15,598 nucleotides of DNA from positions 1 through 15,598 of the forward strand of contig VSNT01000095.1 in assembly GCA_009774465.1 (NCBI GenBank). The letters run 5' to 3'. A program made the translations under genes and the position numbers. How positions within the stretch are numbered: the first letter of the stretch is position 1; each line of letters begins with the position of its first letter. Below, piece by piece: positions 6,234-14,164 of this stretch. Source of the stretch: Lachnospiraceae bacterium. Its GTDB lineage: Bacteria > Bacillota_A > Clostridia > Lachnospirales > Lachnospiraceae. The notes beneath the pieces are model-generated. The model was given only the letters and a program-made list of their open reading frames with translations, ran no database searches and had not been told where the DNA came from.

Positions 6234-7925
6234 TTACTTAATCCACATTATTTTCATCACTTGATGTAACTGATGAAAAATACGGGCATGAAAACAATAT
6301 CCTGCGCTTCCGGCAAGAACTGATGAAAATATAATGCCTGATACAACAACAGCCGCCTTATTTTGTGAAGCATCCTGCTTTGCCTCCGGACTTTGTGAGT
6401 AAAAAGATTCTCCCGAAGACTGTATTTTTTCATCAGAAGTATCAGGAGTATTAGCATTTATATATTCCCTGCCGGTTTCATAACCGTTTATACTCTGATT
6501 TATATTTTTAGTTTCTGTAGATTCCGTATCCGATAAATTTTGGCTTTTATCTTCTTCTATTGTTTTTGGAAGCACTTTATTTTCGCTGCTGTTGGTAACT
6601 TCCGCATTAACGATTACTGAATGGACGGCATTTATTTCCACATCAACTGTTTCTTTATCTGCTTCTGTTTTCGCACTTTTATCTTCTACCATTAAATTCT
6701 CGTTTGAATTATTTTCCTGCTTTACCTCTGGAAATGTTTCTGCATTTAAATTTTCCGAAACATTGTCAGGACTTTTTGGAGGCTCGTTTGGAGGACTTAT
6801 AATAGAAGTTCCTCCGCCCCGATTTCCACCCTGATCTGTTACAATTTTAAAATTATCAGCCGTATATCGAAGTACATTAGAAAAGTATATATTTTCATTA
6901 TGCTTTCCCATCAGTCGAAGATATAAATAAGGATATTTTTCTGTATCCCACTGATCTAACGTCAAACCAATAAAAAAAGTATCTTCAATATCTGATGCAG
7001 TTACTTTCTCATAATCGATCCATTTTTCTCCATCGAAAGAATATTCATATGTAACTGTCATTGGTAAATATTCTTTTGGCTTTAAATAGGTTCCCCGAAA
7101 TATATAGGAATTTCCACTTATAAATCCGTTCACTTTCATAAATGTTAATATATAATCATTATATACTACTGTACAGACCGGAGGTTCTAAAAATCCGGCG
7201 TCAACAAAGGAACCTTCTGTTGAAAAACGCAGCCTTTCTTTCTGTTCTTTTTCAGTCCCGGAAAGAATCCATGAAACTTTCATTTGTTCATTGTTATAAA
7301 CCTCTCCTTTAGAATTGACACTGCATTTTATTTCTGTTGGAAGTACATTGTCTGCCGTCTGATTTTTTTCTACGACAACACAGACAGATTCATTATCTAT
7401 AACAAATGGAGTATGTGCATAATGAATTTTTCCTGATATCCGGCACTTTTCTATAACAAGTCCAGCACCTTCTTCCTGCCATAATGTATAAGTCTTTTCA
7501 ATCTGCTCATTTTCTATTATGACGCCGCTGAGAGAAAGTATGCCTCCTCTTGCCACATGAATAATATCTTTCTTTCCTTCTGCCCGTCCCTGAAATATAA
7601 GATGATTGTCACTGCGAAATTCTATTTCTCCGGTTATGGTAATTACATGATTATTTGTATCAATAAAAACAGGAGGAAGATTAATCGTACCAGGACAATA
7701 GTAATAAGCTCCTTCTAAAACCACATTGTCCGATAACTTTACTTTACCACCTGTATTTTTGTGTGATTCCAGCCATTCTATCAATTCTGCACCAGTGGAT
7801 ACAGAATCTGGTTTTATTTTTTCATCCTCATGTTCACATGCCATTATATCAATACAATTAAACCAACATAATGAAAAAAACACCGTAAGAATGATTAGAA
7901 TTAAATAATTTCTTTTTCTTTTCAT
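6234..7925 (-). CDS. Large membrane-anchored surface protein with beta-helix-like N-terminal region
   Basis: 563 aa from the ATG at 7925 (MKRKRNYLIL). The ATG two codons upstream (7931) touches the AGGA of the ribosome binding site and so is less likely. A signal peptide spans residues 1-~30. Residues ~40-190 carry short repeated beta strands (GGKVKLSDNVVLEGAYYY, HVITITGEIEFRSDNHLIFQG, GGILSLSGVIIENEQ) like a right-handed beta-helix or pectin-lyase-like fold. The middle region is beta-rich (~200-370), and a low-complexity Asn/Ser/Glu/Thr linker (~370-520) follows. One C-terminal membrane helix (~524-545, AAVVVSGIIFSSVLAGSAGYCF) and a short basic tail end the protein. There is no LPxTG, so it is held by the helix, not by sortase. 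Its function is unknown; adhesion or cell-wall surface display is a guess. It lies 119 bases downstream of the LytTR regulator on the same strand and could be its target or operon partner. Confidence 0.8.
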   Translation of the reverse strand: MKRKRNYLILIILTVFFSLCWFNCIDIMACEHEDEKIKPDSVSTGAELIEWLESHKNTGGKVKLSDNVVLEGAYYYCPGTINLPPVFIDTNNHVITITGEIEFRSDNHLIFQGRAEGKKDIIHVARGGILSLSGVIIENEQIEKTYTLWQEEGAGLVIEKCRISGKIHYAHTPFVIDNESVCVVVEKNQTADNVLPTEIKCSVNSKGEVYNNEQMKVSWILSGTEKEQKERLRFSTEGSFVDAGFLEPPVCTVVYNDYILTFMKVNGFISGNSYIFRGTYLKPKEYLPMTVTYEYSFDGEKWIDYEKVTASDIEDTFFIGLTLDQWDTEKYPYLYLRLMGKHNENIYFSNVLRYTADNFKIVTDQGGNRGGGTSIISPPNEPPKSPDNVSENLNAETFPEVKQENNSNENLMVEDKSAKTEADKETVDVEINAVHSVIVNAEVTNSSENKVLPKTIEEDKSQNLSDTESTETKNINQSINGYETGREYINANTPDTSDEKIQSSGESFYSQSPEAKQDASQNKAAVVVSGIIFSSVLAGSAGYCFHARIFHQLHQVMKIMWIK

Positions 7926-7985
7926 ATTCATCCTGCCCTGCTTATAAGATTGACAGTTACTGACTATGATAATAAATATATATCA

Positions 7986-8033
7986 AATATGGCTTTCGCA
8001 CAAGACCATATTACTGTAATTCCATAAAATGGA
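7986..8033. other. Two short inverted repeats between the LytTR regulator and the surface-protein gene
   Basis: AATATGG (7986-7992) and CCATATT (8006-8012) form a 7-bp inverted repeat with a 13-base loop. TCCAT-AAA-ATGGA (8021-8033) forms a second small one. On the minus strand neither is followed by a proper U run, so they are poor terminators. They could be RNA structures or regulator sites between the two minus-strand genes. Confidence 0.35.
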
Positions 8034-8044
8034 TTCTGCTGTGT

Positions 8045-8770
8045 CTAATTTTTATCAAAGTAAAATGCAAAATAATTTTTTTTAAATTCTGTTACTCTGT
8101 TTCTTGGCAAATATATTTTATCTCCATTATCTACATGTATTTCTTCTCTGTTCATTGTTACAATGTGATTTAAATTGATTACATAGGAGCTGCCGCATTT
8201 TGAAAATTGATGAAATGTTCCCAGTATTTCATATAATTCTTTACTTGTCATCCTTACTTTTATTTGTTCATTTTCCAAATAAAGAAATTGATAATTTTTT
8301 TGTGTTTCACAATAAATAATCTGATCCGGCTGTATTTGCCTTAATCCGGCAGATGTTTTAATTACAACAAAATCTTTTTCGTTCTTTCTGATTATTTCAA
8401 ATGCCATATCCATCACATGAAAAAATCTGTTTTTATCCAAAGGTTTTACTAAATATTGGAGTGCATCCACCTGGTAGGCTTCCAACGCATATTCTGTGGA
8501 TGTAGTGAGAAAAATAACTGGTACATTGTATCCTTCCCTGCGCAATTCCTTTACTGCATCCAATCCTGTCTTTTCCTTCATAAAAATATCCATAAGTAAA
8601 AGATCCGGCAGATATTTTTTCTCTTTAATCATATCAATTAATAATTGCGCACTTTCAAATTGTTTTATTCCATATTTTAATAAAGGATTTTTTTCTTCAT
8701 ACTTTCCCAGTAAAGTTTCTATTTTTTCAAGCTCTGATATAATATCATCACATAAAGCTATTTGATACAT
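8045..8770 (-). CDS. LytTR-family response regulator (AgrA/LytR type), without an adjacent kinase
   Basis: 241 aa from the ATG at 8770. GGGAGG (8788-8783) is 12 bases upstream, a rather long spacing, and a TTG at 8782 overlaps that site too closely. The receiver domain (1-~120) has D8/D9, phospho-acceptor D61 (LLMDIFM), T89 and K109 (LVKPL). The LytTR DNA-binding domain (~135-235) shows the typical SAGLRQIQPDQIIYCETQKNYQFLY... TSKELYEIL... FHQFSKCGSSYVINLNHI..M pattern. LytTR regulators commonly control surface proteins, toxins, bacteriocins or competence together with a membrane kinase. Here no such kinase is next to it, as the neighbours are the surface-protein gene downstream and a divergent OmpR-type pair upstream. 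The partner kinase must be elsewhere or absent. Confidence 0.9.
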   Translation of the reverse strand: MYQIALCDDIISELEKIETLLGKYEEKNPLLKYGIKQFESAQLLIDMIKEKKYLPDLLLMDIFMKEKTGLDAVKELRREGYNVPVIFLTTSTEYALEAYQVDALQYLVKPLDKNRFFHVMDMAFEIIRKNEKDFVVIKTSAGLRQIQPDQIIYCETQKNYQFLYLENEQIKVRMTSKELYEILGTFHQFSKCGSSYVINLNHIVTMNREEIHVDNGDKIYLPRNRVTEFKKNYFAFYFDKN

Positions 8771-8847
8771 CTTAAATGCCAACCTCCCATCCTGTCCATA
8801 TCCTATAACTTTATTTTATTATATTTTTTCGACAAAAAAAGCATTAG

Positions 8848-8858
8848 ACAATGATTGT
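8848..8858. promoter_or_regulatory. Short palindrome in the divergent region between two regulator genes
   Basis: ACAAT-G-ATTGT is a perfect 5+1+5 palindrome in the 179-base region between the LytTR regulator and the divergent OmpR-type regulator. It may be an operator, but a palindrome this short in AT-rich DNA can also be chance. Confidence 0.25.
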
Positions 8859-8949
8859 TACCTGACGTTTACTTTCAAGCTGGAAAAAGAAATATTTTTG
8901 AGATATGATAAAGTTATAGTAAAATTGGAATACTTTGAGGTGAGAAGGC

Positions 8950-9630
8950 ATGTATAAGATTTTAATTGTGGATGATGATTCTATAATATTAAATGATAAT
9001 CAAACATTCTTTCGTGCAATGGGATATGACGTTGTATGTGCAGATACTGCCAAAAAAGCAGAAGAAATTATTTTATCAAATGCCTTAGACTGTGTTATTC
9101 TGGATATAGATTTACCTGATATGAACGGATTTTCTTTATGCGAGAAAATTCGGTCAAAAACAAGCCTGCCAATTATTTTCCTTTCCGGATATACAGAAGA
9201 AGAAAACCGCATTCGCGGACTTAGTATTGGCGGTGATGATTATGTATGTAAGCCTTACAGTTTAAAAGAATTAGAACTTCGGGTGCAGGCGCGTATTCGT
9301 TCCGGCAGAGCCGCCGAACCGCCAAAAACACTTACTTATGGCCCGTTTTCAATTTTTCCGGCTTCCTGCAGCGCAAGTTATGAAAACCGTTCCGTTGATT
9401 TTTCTTCCTATGAATTTGATGTGTTGTATTTTCTTGCAAAGCATCCGGATGAAATTTTTACTCCTGACCAGATTTATGATTCCGTATGGAAAGCTCCAAT
9501 TAATAAAGGTCAAAAATCACTGCAGGTAATTATGGGACGTATCCGAAAAAAGCTCTATGAACTTTGTCCGGATCATGATTATATTCAGACCAAGAGATAC
9601 AAAGGATATTTGTTTGTTCCAGACAGGTAA
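8950..9630 (+). CDS. OmpR-family response regulator, partner of the kinase at 9649
   Basis: 226 aa. The receiver domain has D8/D9, phospho-acceptor D52 (VILDIDLP) and K101 (VCKPY). The usual Thr of the switch is Ser (S79, FLSGY), a conservative change. The C-terminal winged helix (~125-224) reads SSYEFDVLYFLAKHPDEIF..., then a recognition-helix region (KSLQVIMGRIRKKL) and the wing YIQTKRYKGYLF. It begins with ATG after GAGGTGAGAAGGC, which contains a good ribosome binding site. The kinase gene starts 18 bases after its stop, so the two are co-transcribed. No strong promoter was recognised upstream, so its own transcription may need an activator. Confidence 0.92.
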   Translation: MYKILIVDDDSIILNDNQTFFRAMGYDVVCADTAKKAEEIILSNALDCVILDIDLPDMNGFSLCEKIRSKTSLPIIFLSGYTEEENRIRGLSIGGDDYVCKPYSLKELELRVQARIRSGRAAEPPKTLTYGPFSIFPASCSASYENRSVDFSSYEFDVLYFLAKHPDEIFTPDQIYDSVWKAPINKGQKSLQVIMGRIRKKLYELCPDHDYIQTKRYKGYLFVPDR

Positions 9631-9648
9631 TTAATTACGGAGACAATT

Positions 9649-11652
9649 ATGAAATTGACAATATTTTTCAAGTCCTTTTTTCAAACGATTATGATAGCTG
9701 TCGGTACAATTATTCTTACTTTACTTGGACTGTCAACAATTATCAGGTATGACAATAAATATATAACAAAGGCAGAATTTACCCAGGATAATCTTTCCAT
9801 AGTCCCGGAAAATGGATGCTGCGCACTTGTAGACGGTTGGGAATTATATCCTGATGCCCTTCTTTTTTCAAGTGATTTTTTATCAGATCCGCCATCTTAT
9901 TATCCTACGTGGGCAGGGCAGTATCCAAATCTTGCCCTGTTCCATGAAGATAAAAATCCCTACGGGATTTCCACATGGCGTATGCATCTTAAGGGAAATG
10001 GAAATATTGTAACACTTTATTTGCAGGAACCTCTCTGTGCCGCCAAAGTATATATAAATGGACGCTGTCTTGGGGGAACAGGTGAAGTTTCCTCTGAAAC
10101 CTATTCACCTTTGATTAAAGATACTTTTTATTCTTTTTATCTTGAAAACGAGTCAGAATTAATTATTCAAACTGCAAATTATTCCCATTATTATGGTGGT
10201 ATCTGGTATGCACCTATAATTGGAGATCCTGATAGTATCAGTCACTTAATTGCTGCCCGTACGCTTTTATATGGCCTGCTTTTCTTTTCGTCGCTTACAC
10301 TTTCTTTATTTTGCATTATTCTCTGGAGACGCAAAAATAAAGCTTCTTATTCGGTTGAATTTTATTTTGGTATGTTAAGTTTTTCATTTGCTCTTCGAAT
10401 TTGCTATCCATTTTTAAGATTATTTGGCATACCCCTTGTGCGCACTCTTTATATAATAGAAGATGTATCAGCTCTTCTTATTATATATTTCTCCCTTCGA
10501 ATTGCAGGACTTTTATTTTTATCAGCTATAAATTATCATGCAAAAAAAATATTACATATCCTTTTTAACGTAATATGTGGCGGCATGTGCAGCATTCCTC
10601 TTATTTTTTCTTTATTTATTTTTCCTTTTATTCCTGCTCTTACTTTATGGTATGGTTCTATGATTTCCTGGTATAAAGTAGTTATGGCTGTTTTATTGAT
10701 TGTTTTAACAGCCTATGGCTGCTTTACAAAATTTCTGCACACAAAAATTATTTTTGCTGCTTCAATTGTAAATGGTATCTGTTTACTTTACAGCGTTTTA
10801 ACTATTGGATACTATGAACCTTTCATTGGAGCTTATCCTGAAGAATACGGAACATTTTGTATGGTTATTACTTTTGCTGTTTTAATGGTACAGCGCAGCC
10901 GCGCCCTGACAGAAGAAAATTTAAGGCTTAACCAAAATTTACAGGCAGAAGTAAATGAGAAAACAGAATATTTACAAAAGCTTCTTGTAGAAAGAGGACA
11001 ATTAATTTCAGAATTAGGTCATGATATGAAATCTCCCCTAACCTCTCTTTCAAATATGGCTCAAATTATTCGTCTTAACGATATTATGCTGGATCAGGAT
11101 ACATACAAAAGAATTCTTCATATAGAAGAACAATGTGATATTTTGTCTGAGCGCCTTAAATCTATTCAGGAAATAGCATCACAAACCAGTTCCCCTATTC
11201 AAATGGAACCAATAATATTAAACACCTTTCTTTCAGATTTTTATCATAATTACTGTCCTATTATAGAGCTTTACGGACCAAATTTTCTTAAAAATATTAC
11301 AAATCACCCATGTAAGATTATGGCAAATCAGGAACAGCTTTTTCGTGCATTGGAAAACCTGCTGTACAACGCTGCCGATTTTACTCCTTCTGATGGAAAA
11401 ATAATACTTTCTTTAACTTCAGATGAATCCTTTGCCTACATTGAAATTTCAGATACCGGCTGCGGAATAGCAGAAAAAGATCTGCCCGATATTTTTAAAA
11501 GATCATACACTACCCGAAGTGATAAAGGTGGACAAGGGTTGGGACTTACTATAACCCGTACTATTGTTTCAGAGCATGGGGGAAAAATTGATGTTTCCTC
11601 TAAACAGGGAAAGGGAACAACATTTACTGTCTGTCTTCCCCTGATTTTCTGA
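9649..11652 (+). CDS. Multi-TM sensor histidine kinase (7TMR-DISM-like) with extracellular jelly-roll domain
   Basis: 667 aa. TM1 is at ~12-33. An extracytoplasmic region (~40-200) carries a galactose-binding/jelly-roll-like stretch (ISTWRMHLKGNGNIVTLYLQ...KVYINGRCLGGTGE...IQTANYSHYYGGIWYAP). About seven hydrophobic segments lie between ~203 and ~420. A coiled coil (ALTEENLRLNQNLQAEVNEK) leads to the kinase core: H458 (GHDMKSPLTSL), N574 in LYNAADFTP, D602 in DTGCG, and GQGLGL from 629. All catalytic motifs are present. The order of extracellular domain, seven helices, coiled coil and kinase matches the 7TMR-DISM class, whose ligands are mostly unknown. A carbohydrate-like ligand is possible from the fold but unproven. 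It shares an operon with the regulator at 8950 and is followed by a terminator. Confidence 0.9.
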   Translation: MKLTIFFKSFFQTIMIAVGTIILTLLGLSTIIRYDNKYITKAEFTQDNLSIVPENGCCALVDGWELYPDALLFSSDFLSDPPSYYPTWAGQYPNLALFHEDKNPYGISTWRMHLKGNGNIVTLYLQEPLCAAKVYINGRCLGGTGEVSSETYSPLIKDTFYSFYLENESELIIQTANYSHYYGGIWYAPIIGDPDSISHLIAARTLLYGLLFFSSLTLSLFCIILWRRKNKASYSVEFYFGMLSFSFALRICYPFLRLFGIPLVRTLYIIEDVSALLIIYFSLRIAGLLFLSAINYHAKKILHILFNVICGGMCSIPLIFSLFIFPFIPALTLWYGSMISWYKVVMAVLLIVLTAYGCFTKFLHTKIIFAASIVNGICLLYSVLTIGYYEPFIGAYPEEYGTFCMVITFAVLMVQRSRALTEENLRLNQNLQAEVNEKTEYLQKLLVERGQLISELGHDMKSPLTSLSNMAQIIRLNDIMLDQDTYKRILHIEEQCDILSERLKSIQEIASQTSSPIQMEPIILNTFLSDFYHNYCPIIELYGPNFLKNITNHPCKIMANQEQLFRALENLLYNAADFTPSDGKIILSLTSDESFAYIEISDTGCGIAEKDLPDIFKRSYTTRSDKGGQGLGLTITRTIVSEHGGKIDVSSKQGKGTTFTVCLPLIF

Positions 11653-11670
11653 TAATTTATATATAAATAC

Positions 11671-11713
11671 AAAATCCGGTGTGCATGAAAAGTTTCTATA
11701 CACATCGGATTTT
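11671..11713. terminator. Bidirectional terminator between the kinase gene and tRNA-Arg
   Basis: AAAATCCGGTGTG (11671-11683) pairs with CACATCGGATTTT (11701-11713): 13 bp with one G-T wobble and a 17-base loop. Both strands end the stem in ATTTT, so it can stop plus-strand transcripts from the kinase gene and minus-strand transcripts from the tRNA. There is no long T tail outside the stem, so efficiency is uncertain. Confidence 0.7.
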
Positions 11714-11717
11714 AATA

Positions 11718-11791
11718 CGTCGCTAAGAGGATTTGAACCTCCGGCCTACCGCTTAGGAGGCGGTCGCTCTATCCAGCTGAGCTATAGCGAC
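11718..11791 (-). tRNA. tRNA-Arg, anticodon CCT
   Basis: A full cloverleaf reads on the minus strand. The acceptor stem is GTCGCTA with TAGCGAC and discriminator G; the D arm is GCTCAGCTGGATAGAGC; the anticodon stem ACCGC/GCGGT holds loop CTCCTAA, so the anticodon is CCT and it reads AGG codons. The T arm is GGAGG-TTCGAAT-CCTCT. The 74 bases include the discriminator. CCA is not encoded, as the next bases are TATT, so it must be added by the nucleotidyltransferase. Confidence 0.95.
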
Positions 11792-11810
11792 ATTTTAAGT
11801 TAATCGATTT

Positions 11811-11839
11811 ATTTTAACATAATCATTTAACTATGGCAA
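11811..11839 (-). promoter_or_regulatory. Promoter of tRNA-Arg
   Basis: On the minus strand, TTGCCA (11839-11834), a 17-bp spacer and TAAAAT (11816-11811). Transcription would start near 11803, about 12 bases before the mature tRNA. The tRNA thus has its own promoter and need not be read from the serS operon. Confidence 0.7.
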
Positions 11840-11875
11840 GATAAACGCCAACTTATTTTTTAAACAAAAAATTAT

Positions 11876-12793
11876 TTAAACCGGAAAATTAATATGTCCC
11901 TGCATCCATATAACACCTTTAAATCTTCTTCCCACACAGGGCTCTCCATAAATATCTTCTTTATTAATACATAAATCAAATACTAAATCATTACAGCTCA
12001 CTTTCATTATATAAACTTCTTCTTCGGTAATTTCATTTTTTACCAGATTACATTCCAATATTTCAGCTAAAATAGAATATTGATCGCATTCTACGCCATA
12101 AGGCATAAAATAAGTATCCACCAAACTGAAAACATCTTCTTTTTGTATTCTTTTTGAAATTGTAGTGTAAGTATCCATATCATCAAGTGTAAGACTTTCA
12201 ATAGCACTTTCATCGCCTTTTCTTGCTGCATTTAACAGTTGACTTCTATTCATGGATACCTGTTGATTTTTTATCAGGTCTTTTTCACTTTTGACTATAG
12301 GCATCATAACTGTTCCGCTTAATGATAAAGCGGAAAGAGTAAGCGTAGTTCCCCTAAAGGGTAATAATCCTGAATTTTTTGCTTTTACATAATGAATTAC
12401 ATTTTGAAGATAAAAAATTAATGAAACACCTATTCTGATATCATCACACACACCAGCATAAGATTCATGAGCTGAATGCCTTTCTACAGAAACATCTTCT
12501 TCAGAACTTATGTTCGTGCTTTTTAAATATGGAAAATAATATTCATAAGTAAATTTTTCGTTATTATCAAATTCTCCACAAACAGCAACTCCAATCACAC
12601 TCTTAGATGAATCTTCACTTTTTTGTGATAAATTACTTTCGGAAAAATCCTTGCAAAACTGTGCAAAAGAAGCATCCTCTTTTATGGAAGTATAATATCT
12701 TTCCGTGCTTTCAAGTATTACATCAATTAATAGCTTCTGCAAATCCTTTTTTTCATATTTGCTAAATCCAACTGCCCGCATATATTTGTGCAA
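11876..12793 (-). CDS. DUF3881-family protein, function unknown
   Basis: 305 aa, beginning at a TTG codon at 12793. AGGAGG lies 8 bases before that TTG, while the in-frame GTG at 12802 overlaps the ribosome binding site. The TTG start gives an N-terminus MHKYMRAVGFSKYEKKDLQKLL, which fits my memory of the DUF3881 family. No signal peptide is present. One hydrophobic patch (~155-165, LTLSALSLSGTVMMP) does not look like a clear membrane helix. The C-terminal half is rich in beta strands and ends GVIWMQGHINFPV. The family is known only from Clostridia and no function is assigned as far as I know. It follows serS by 37 bases and is probably translated from the same transcript. Confidence 0.75.
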   Translation of the reverse strand: MHKYMRAVGFSKYEKKDLQKLLIDVILESTERYYTSIKEDASFAQFCKDFSESNLSQKSEDSSKSVIGVAVCGEFDNNEKFTYEYYFPYLKSTNISSEEDVSVERHSAHESYAGVCDDIRIGVSLIFYLQNVIHYVKAKNSGLLPFRGTTLTLSALSLSGTVMMPIVKSEKDLIKNQQVSMNRSQLLNAARKGDESAIESLTLDDMDTYTTISKRIQKEDVFSLVDTYFMPYGVECDQYSILAEILECNLVKNEITEEEVYIMKVSCNDLVFDLCINKEDIYGEPCVGRRFKGVIWMQGHINFPV

Positions 12794-12830
12794 GAATTTC
12801 ACCTCCTTATGCCATACTTATTATAATGGA

Positions 12831-14108
12831 TTATCTTATTTCCTTTTTACCACCCAAATATGGCTGCAATACTTCCGGAATTTTAATTGATCCATCTTCC
12901 TGAAGATTATTTTCTAAAAATGCGATTAACATTCTTGGAGGAGCTACTACCGTATTATTTAATGTATGCGCAAAGTATTTTCCGGTTTCACCATTAACAC
13001 GTATTTTTAATCTTCTTGCCTGTGCATCCCCTAAATTGGAACAGCTTCCTACTTCGAAATATTTTTTCTGTCTTGGCGACCATGCTTCCACATCATAAGA
13101 TTTTACTTTAAGATCAGCAAGATCTCCTGAACAACATTCTATTGTCCTTACAGGGATATCCATAGAACGGAATAAATCTACAGTGTTTTGCCATAATTTT
13201 TCAAACCACATTGGGGATTCTTCCGGTTTACATACTACTATCATTTCCTGCTTTTCAAACTGGTGAATTCTGTAGACACCTCTTTCTTCCAAACCATGCG
13301 CACCTTTTTCTTTTCTAAAGCAGGGAGAATAACTGGTAAGTGTTTTAGGAAGTTCTTCTTCTGGAATTATTGTATCAATAAATTTTCCTATCATAGAATG
13401 CTCTGAGGTTCCAATTAAATATAAATCTTCTCCCTCAATTTTATACATCATTGCATCCATTTCTGCGAAACTCATTACACCGGTTACAACATTGCTTCTA
13501 ATCATGAAAGGAGGAACACAATATGTAAATCCTCTATCAATCATAAAATCTCTGGCATAAGAAATTACTGCCGAATGCAATCTTGCTATATCTCCCATTA
13601 AATAGTAAAATCCATTACCTGCAACTTTTCTTGCACTGTCTAAATCAATACCTTTTAACTTTTCCATAATTTCAGTATGATATGGAATTTCAAATTCAGG
13701 AATTACAGGATCACCATACTTTGTAATTTCAACATTTTCACTATCGTCTTTTCCAATTGGAACACTGGGATCAATAATATTTGGAATTACCATCATAATT
13801 TTGGTAACTTTTTCTTCCAGTTCTTTTTCTTTTTCTTCCAATTCCAAAAGACGCTTTGCTCCGGCAGCAACTTCAGCTTTTTTCTGTTCAGCTTCTTCTC
13901 TTTTACCTTGTGCCATTAAAGCTCCAATTTCTTTTGAAATTTTATTTCTGTTTGCTCTTAAATCATCAGCTTCCTGCTGTGTCTTTCGACTTTCCAGATC
14001 TAATTCAATTACTTCATCTACCAGCTTAATTTTTTCATCCTGAAATTTTTTCCTGATATTTTCTTTAACTACATCAGGATTTTCTCTTAAAAATTTAATA
14101 TCTATCAT
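12831..14108 (-). CDS. serS: Seryl-tRNA synthetase
   Basis: 425 aa class II aminoacyl-tRNA synthetase that charges tRNA-Ser (and tRNA-Sec where present) with serine. The N-terminal antiparallel coiled-coil arm that grips the tRNA spans ~28-100. Catalytic signatures are the TxE serine-binding loop as GTSEHS (T234, S235, E236), motif 2 SPCFRKEKGAHGLEERGVYRIHQF (261-284), and motif 3 (LNNTVVAPPRMLIAFLE, R392). Length is usual. GTSEHSM replaces the more common PTAEVP, and GSCSNLGDAQARR the more common SSCSNFEDFQARR, so it belongs to a divergent SerRS subgroup. It is preceded by GGAGG with 8-base spacing. Only 56 bases separate it from the HD-GYP gene, with no T-box leader. Confidence 0.97.
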   Translation of the reverse strand: MIDIKFLRENPDVVKENIRKKFQDEKIKLVDEVIELDLESRKTQQEADDLRANRNKISKEIGALMAQGKREEAEQKKAEVAAGAKRLLELEEKEKELEEKVTKIMMVIPNIIDPSVPIGKDDSENVEITKYGDPVIPEFEIPYHTEIMEKLKGIDLDSARKVAGNGFYYLMGDIARLHSAVISYARDFMIDRGFTYCVPPFMIRSNVVTGVMSFAEMDAMMYKIEGEDLYLIGTSEHSMIGKFIDTIIPEEELPKTLTSYSPCFRKEKGAHGLEERGVYRIHQFEKQEMIVVCKPEESPMWFEKLWQNTVDLFRSMDIPVRTIECCSGDLADLKVKSYDVEAWSPRQKKYFEVGSCSNLGDAQARRLKIRVNGETGKYFAHTLNNTVVAPPRMLIAFLENNLQEDGSIKIPEVLQPYLGGKKEIR

Positions 14109-14164
14109 AATAGATTCCTCCGTTATAAACTTTTTTCAAAAGTATAATATTACTTATTTCCTGT

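Noticed and set aside
7951..7966. LytTR binding site in the surface-protein upstream region (ACAGTTACT)
   Set aside because: It partly matches the known half-site pattern, but I found no second half-site at the expected 21-22-base spacing.
11841..11875. Terminator after the DUF3881 gene (TTATTTTTTAAAC and AAAAAATTAT arms)
   Set aside because: The stem is only A/T pairs in AT-rich sequence with no G/C base and no proper U run, so chance is as likely.
13677..14043. Plus-strand reading frames rich in Phe and Ser opposite serS
   Set aside because: They are antisense shadows of the serS coiled-coil arm, with no ribosome binding site and low complexity.
14109..14164. T-box leader upstream of serS
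   Set aside because: The gap of 56 bases is far too short, and no T-box consensus or terminator hairpin is present.
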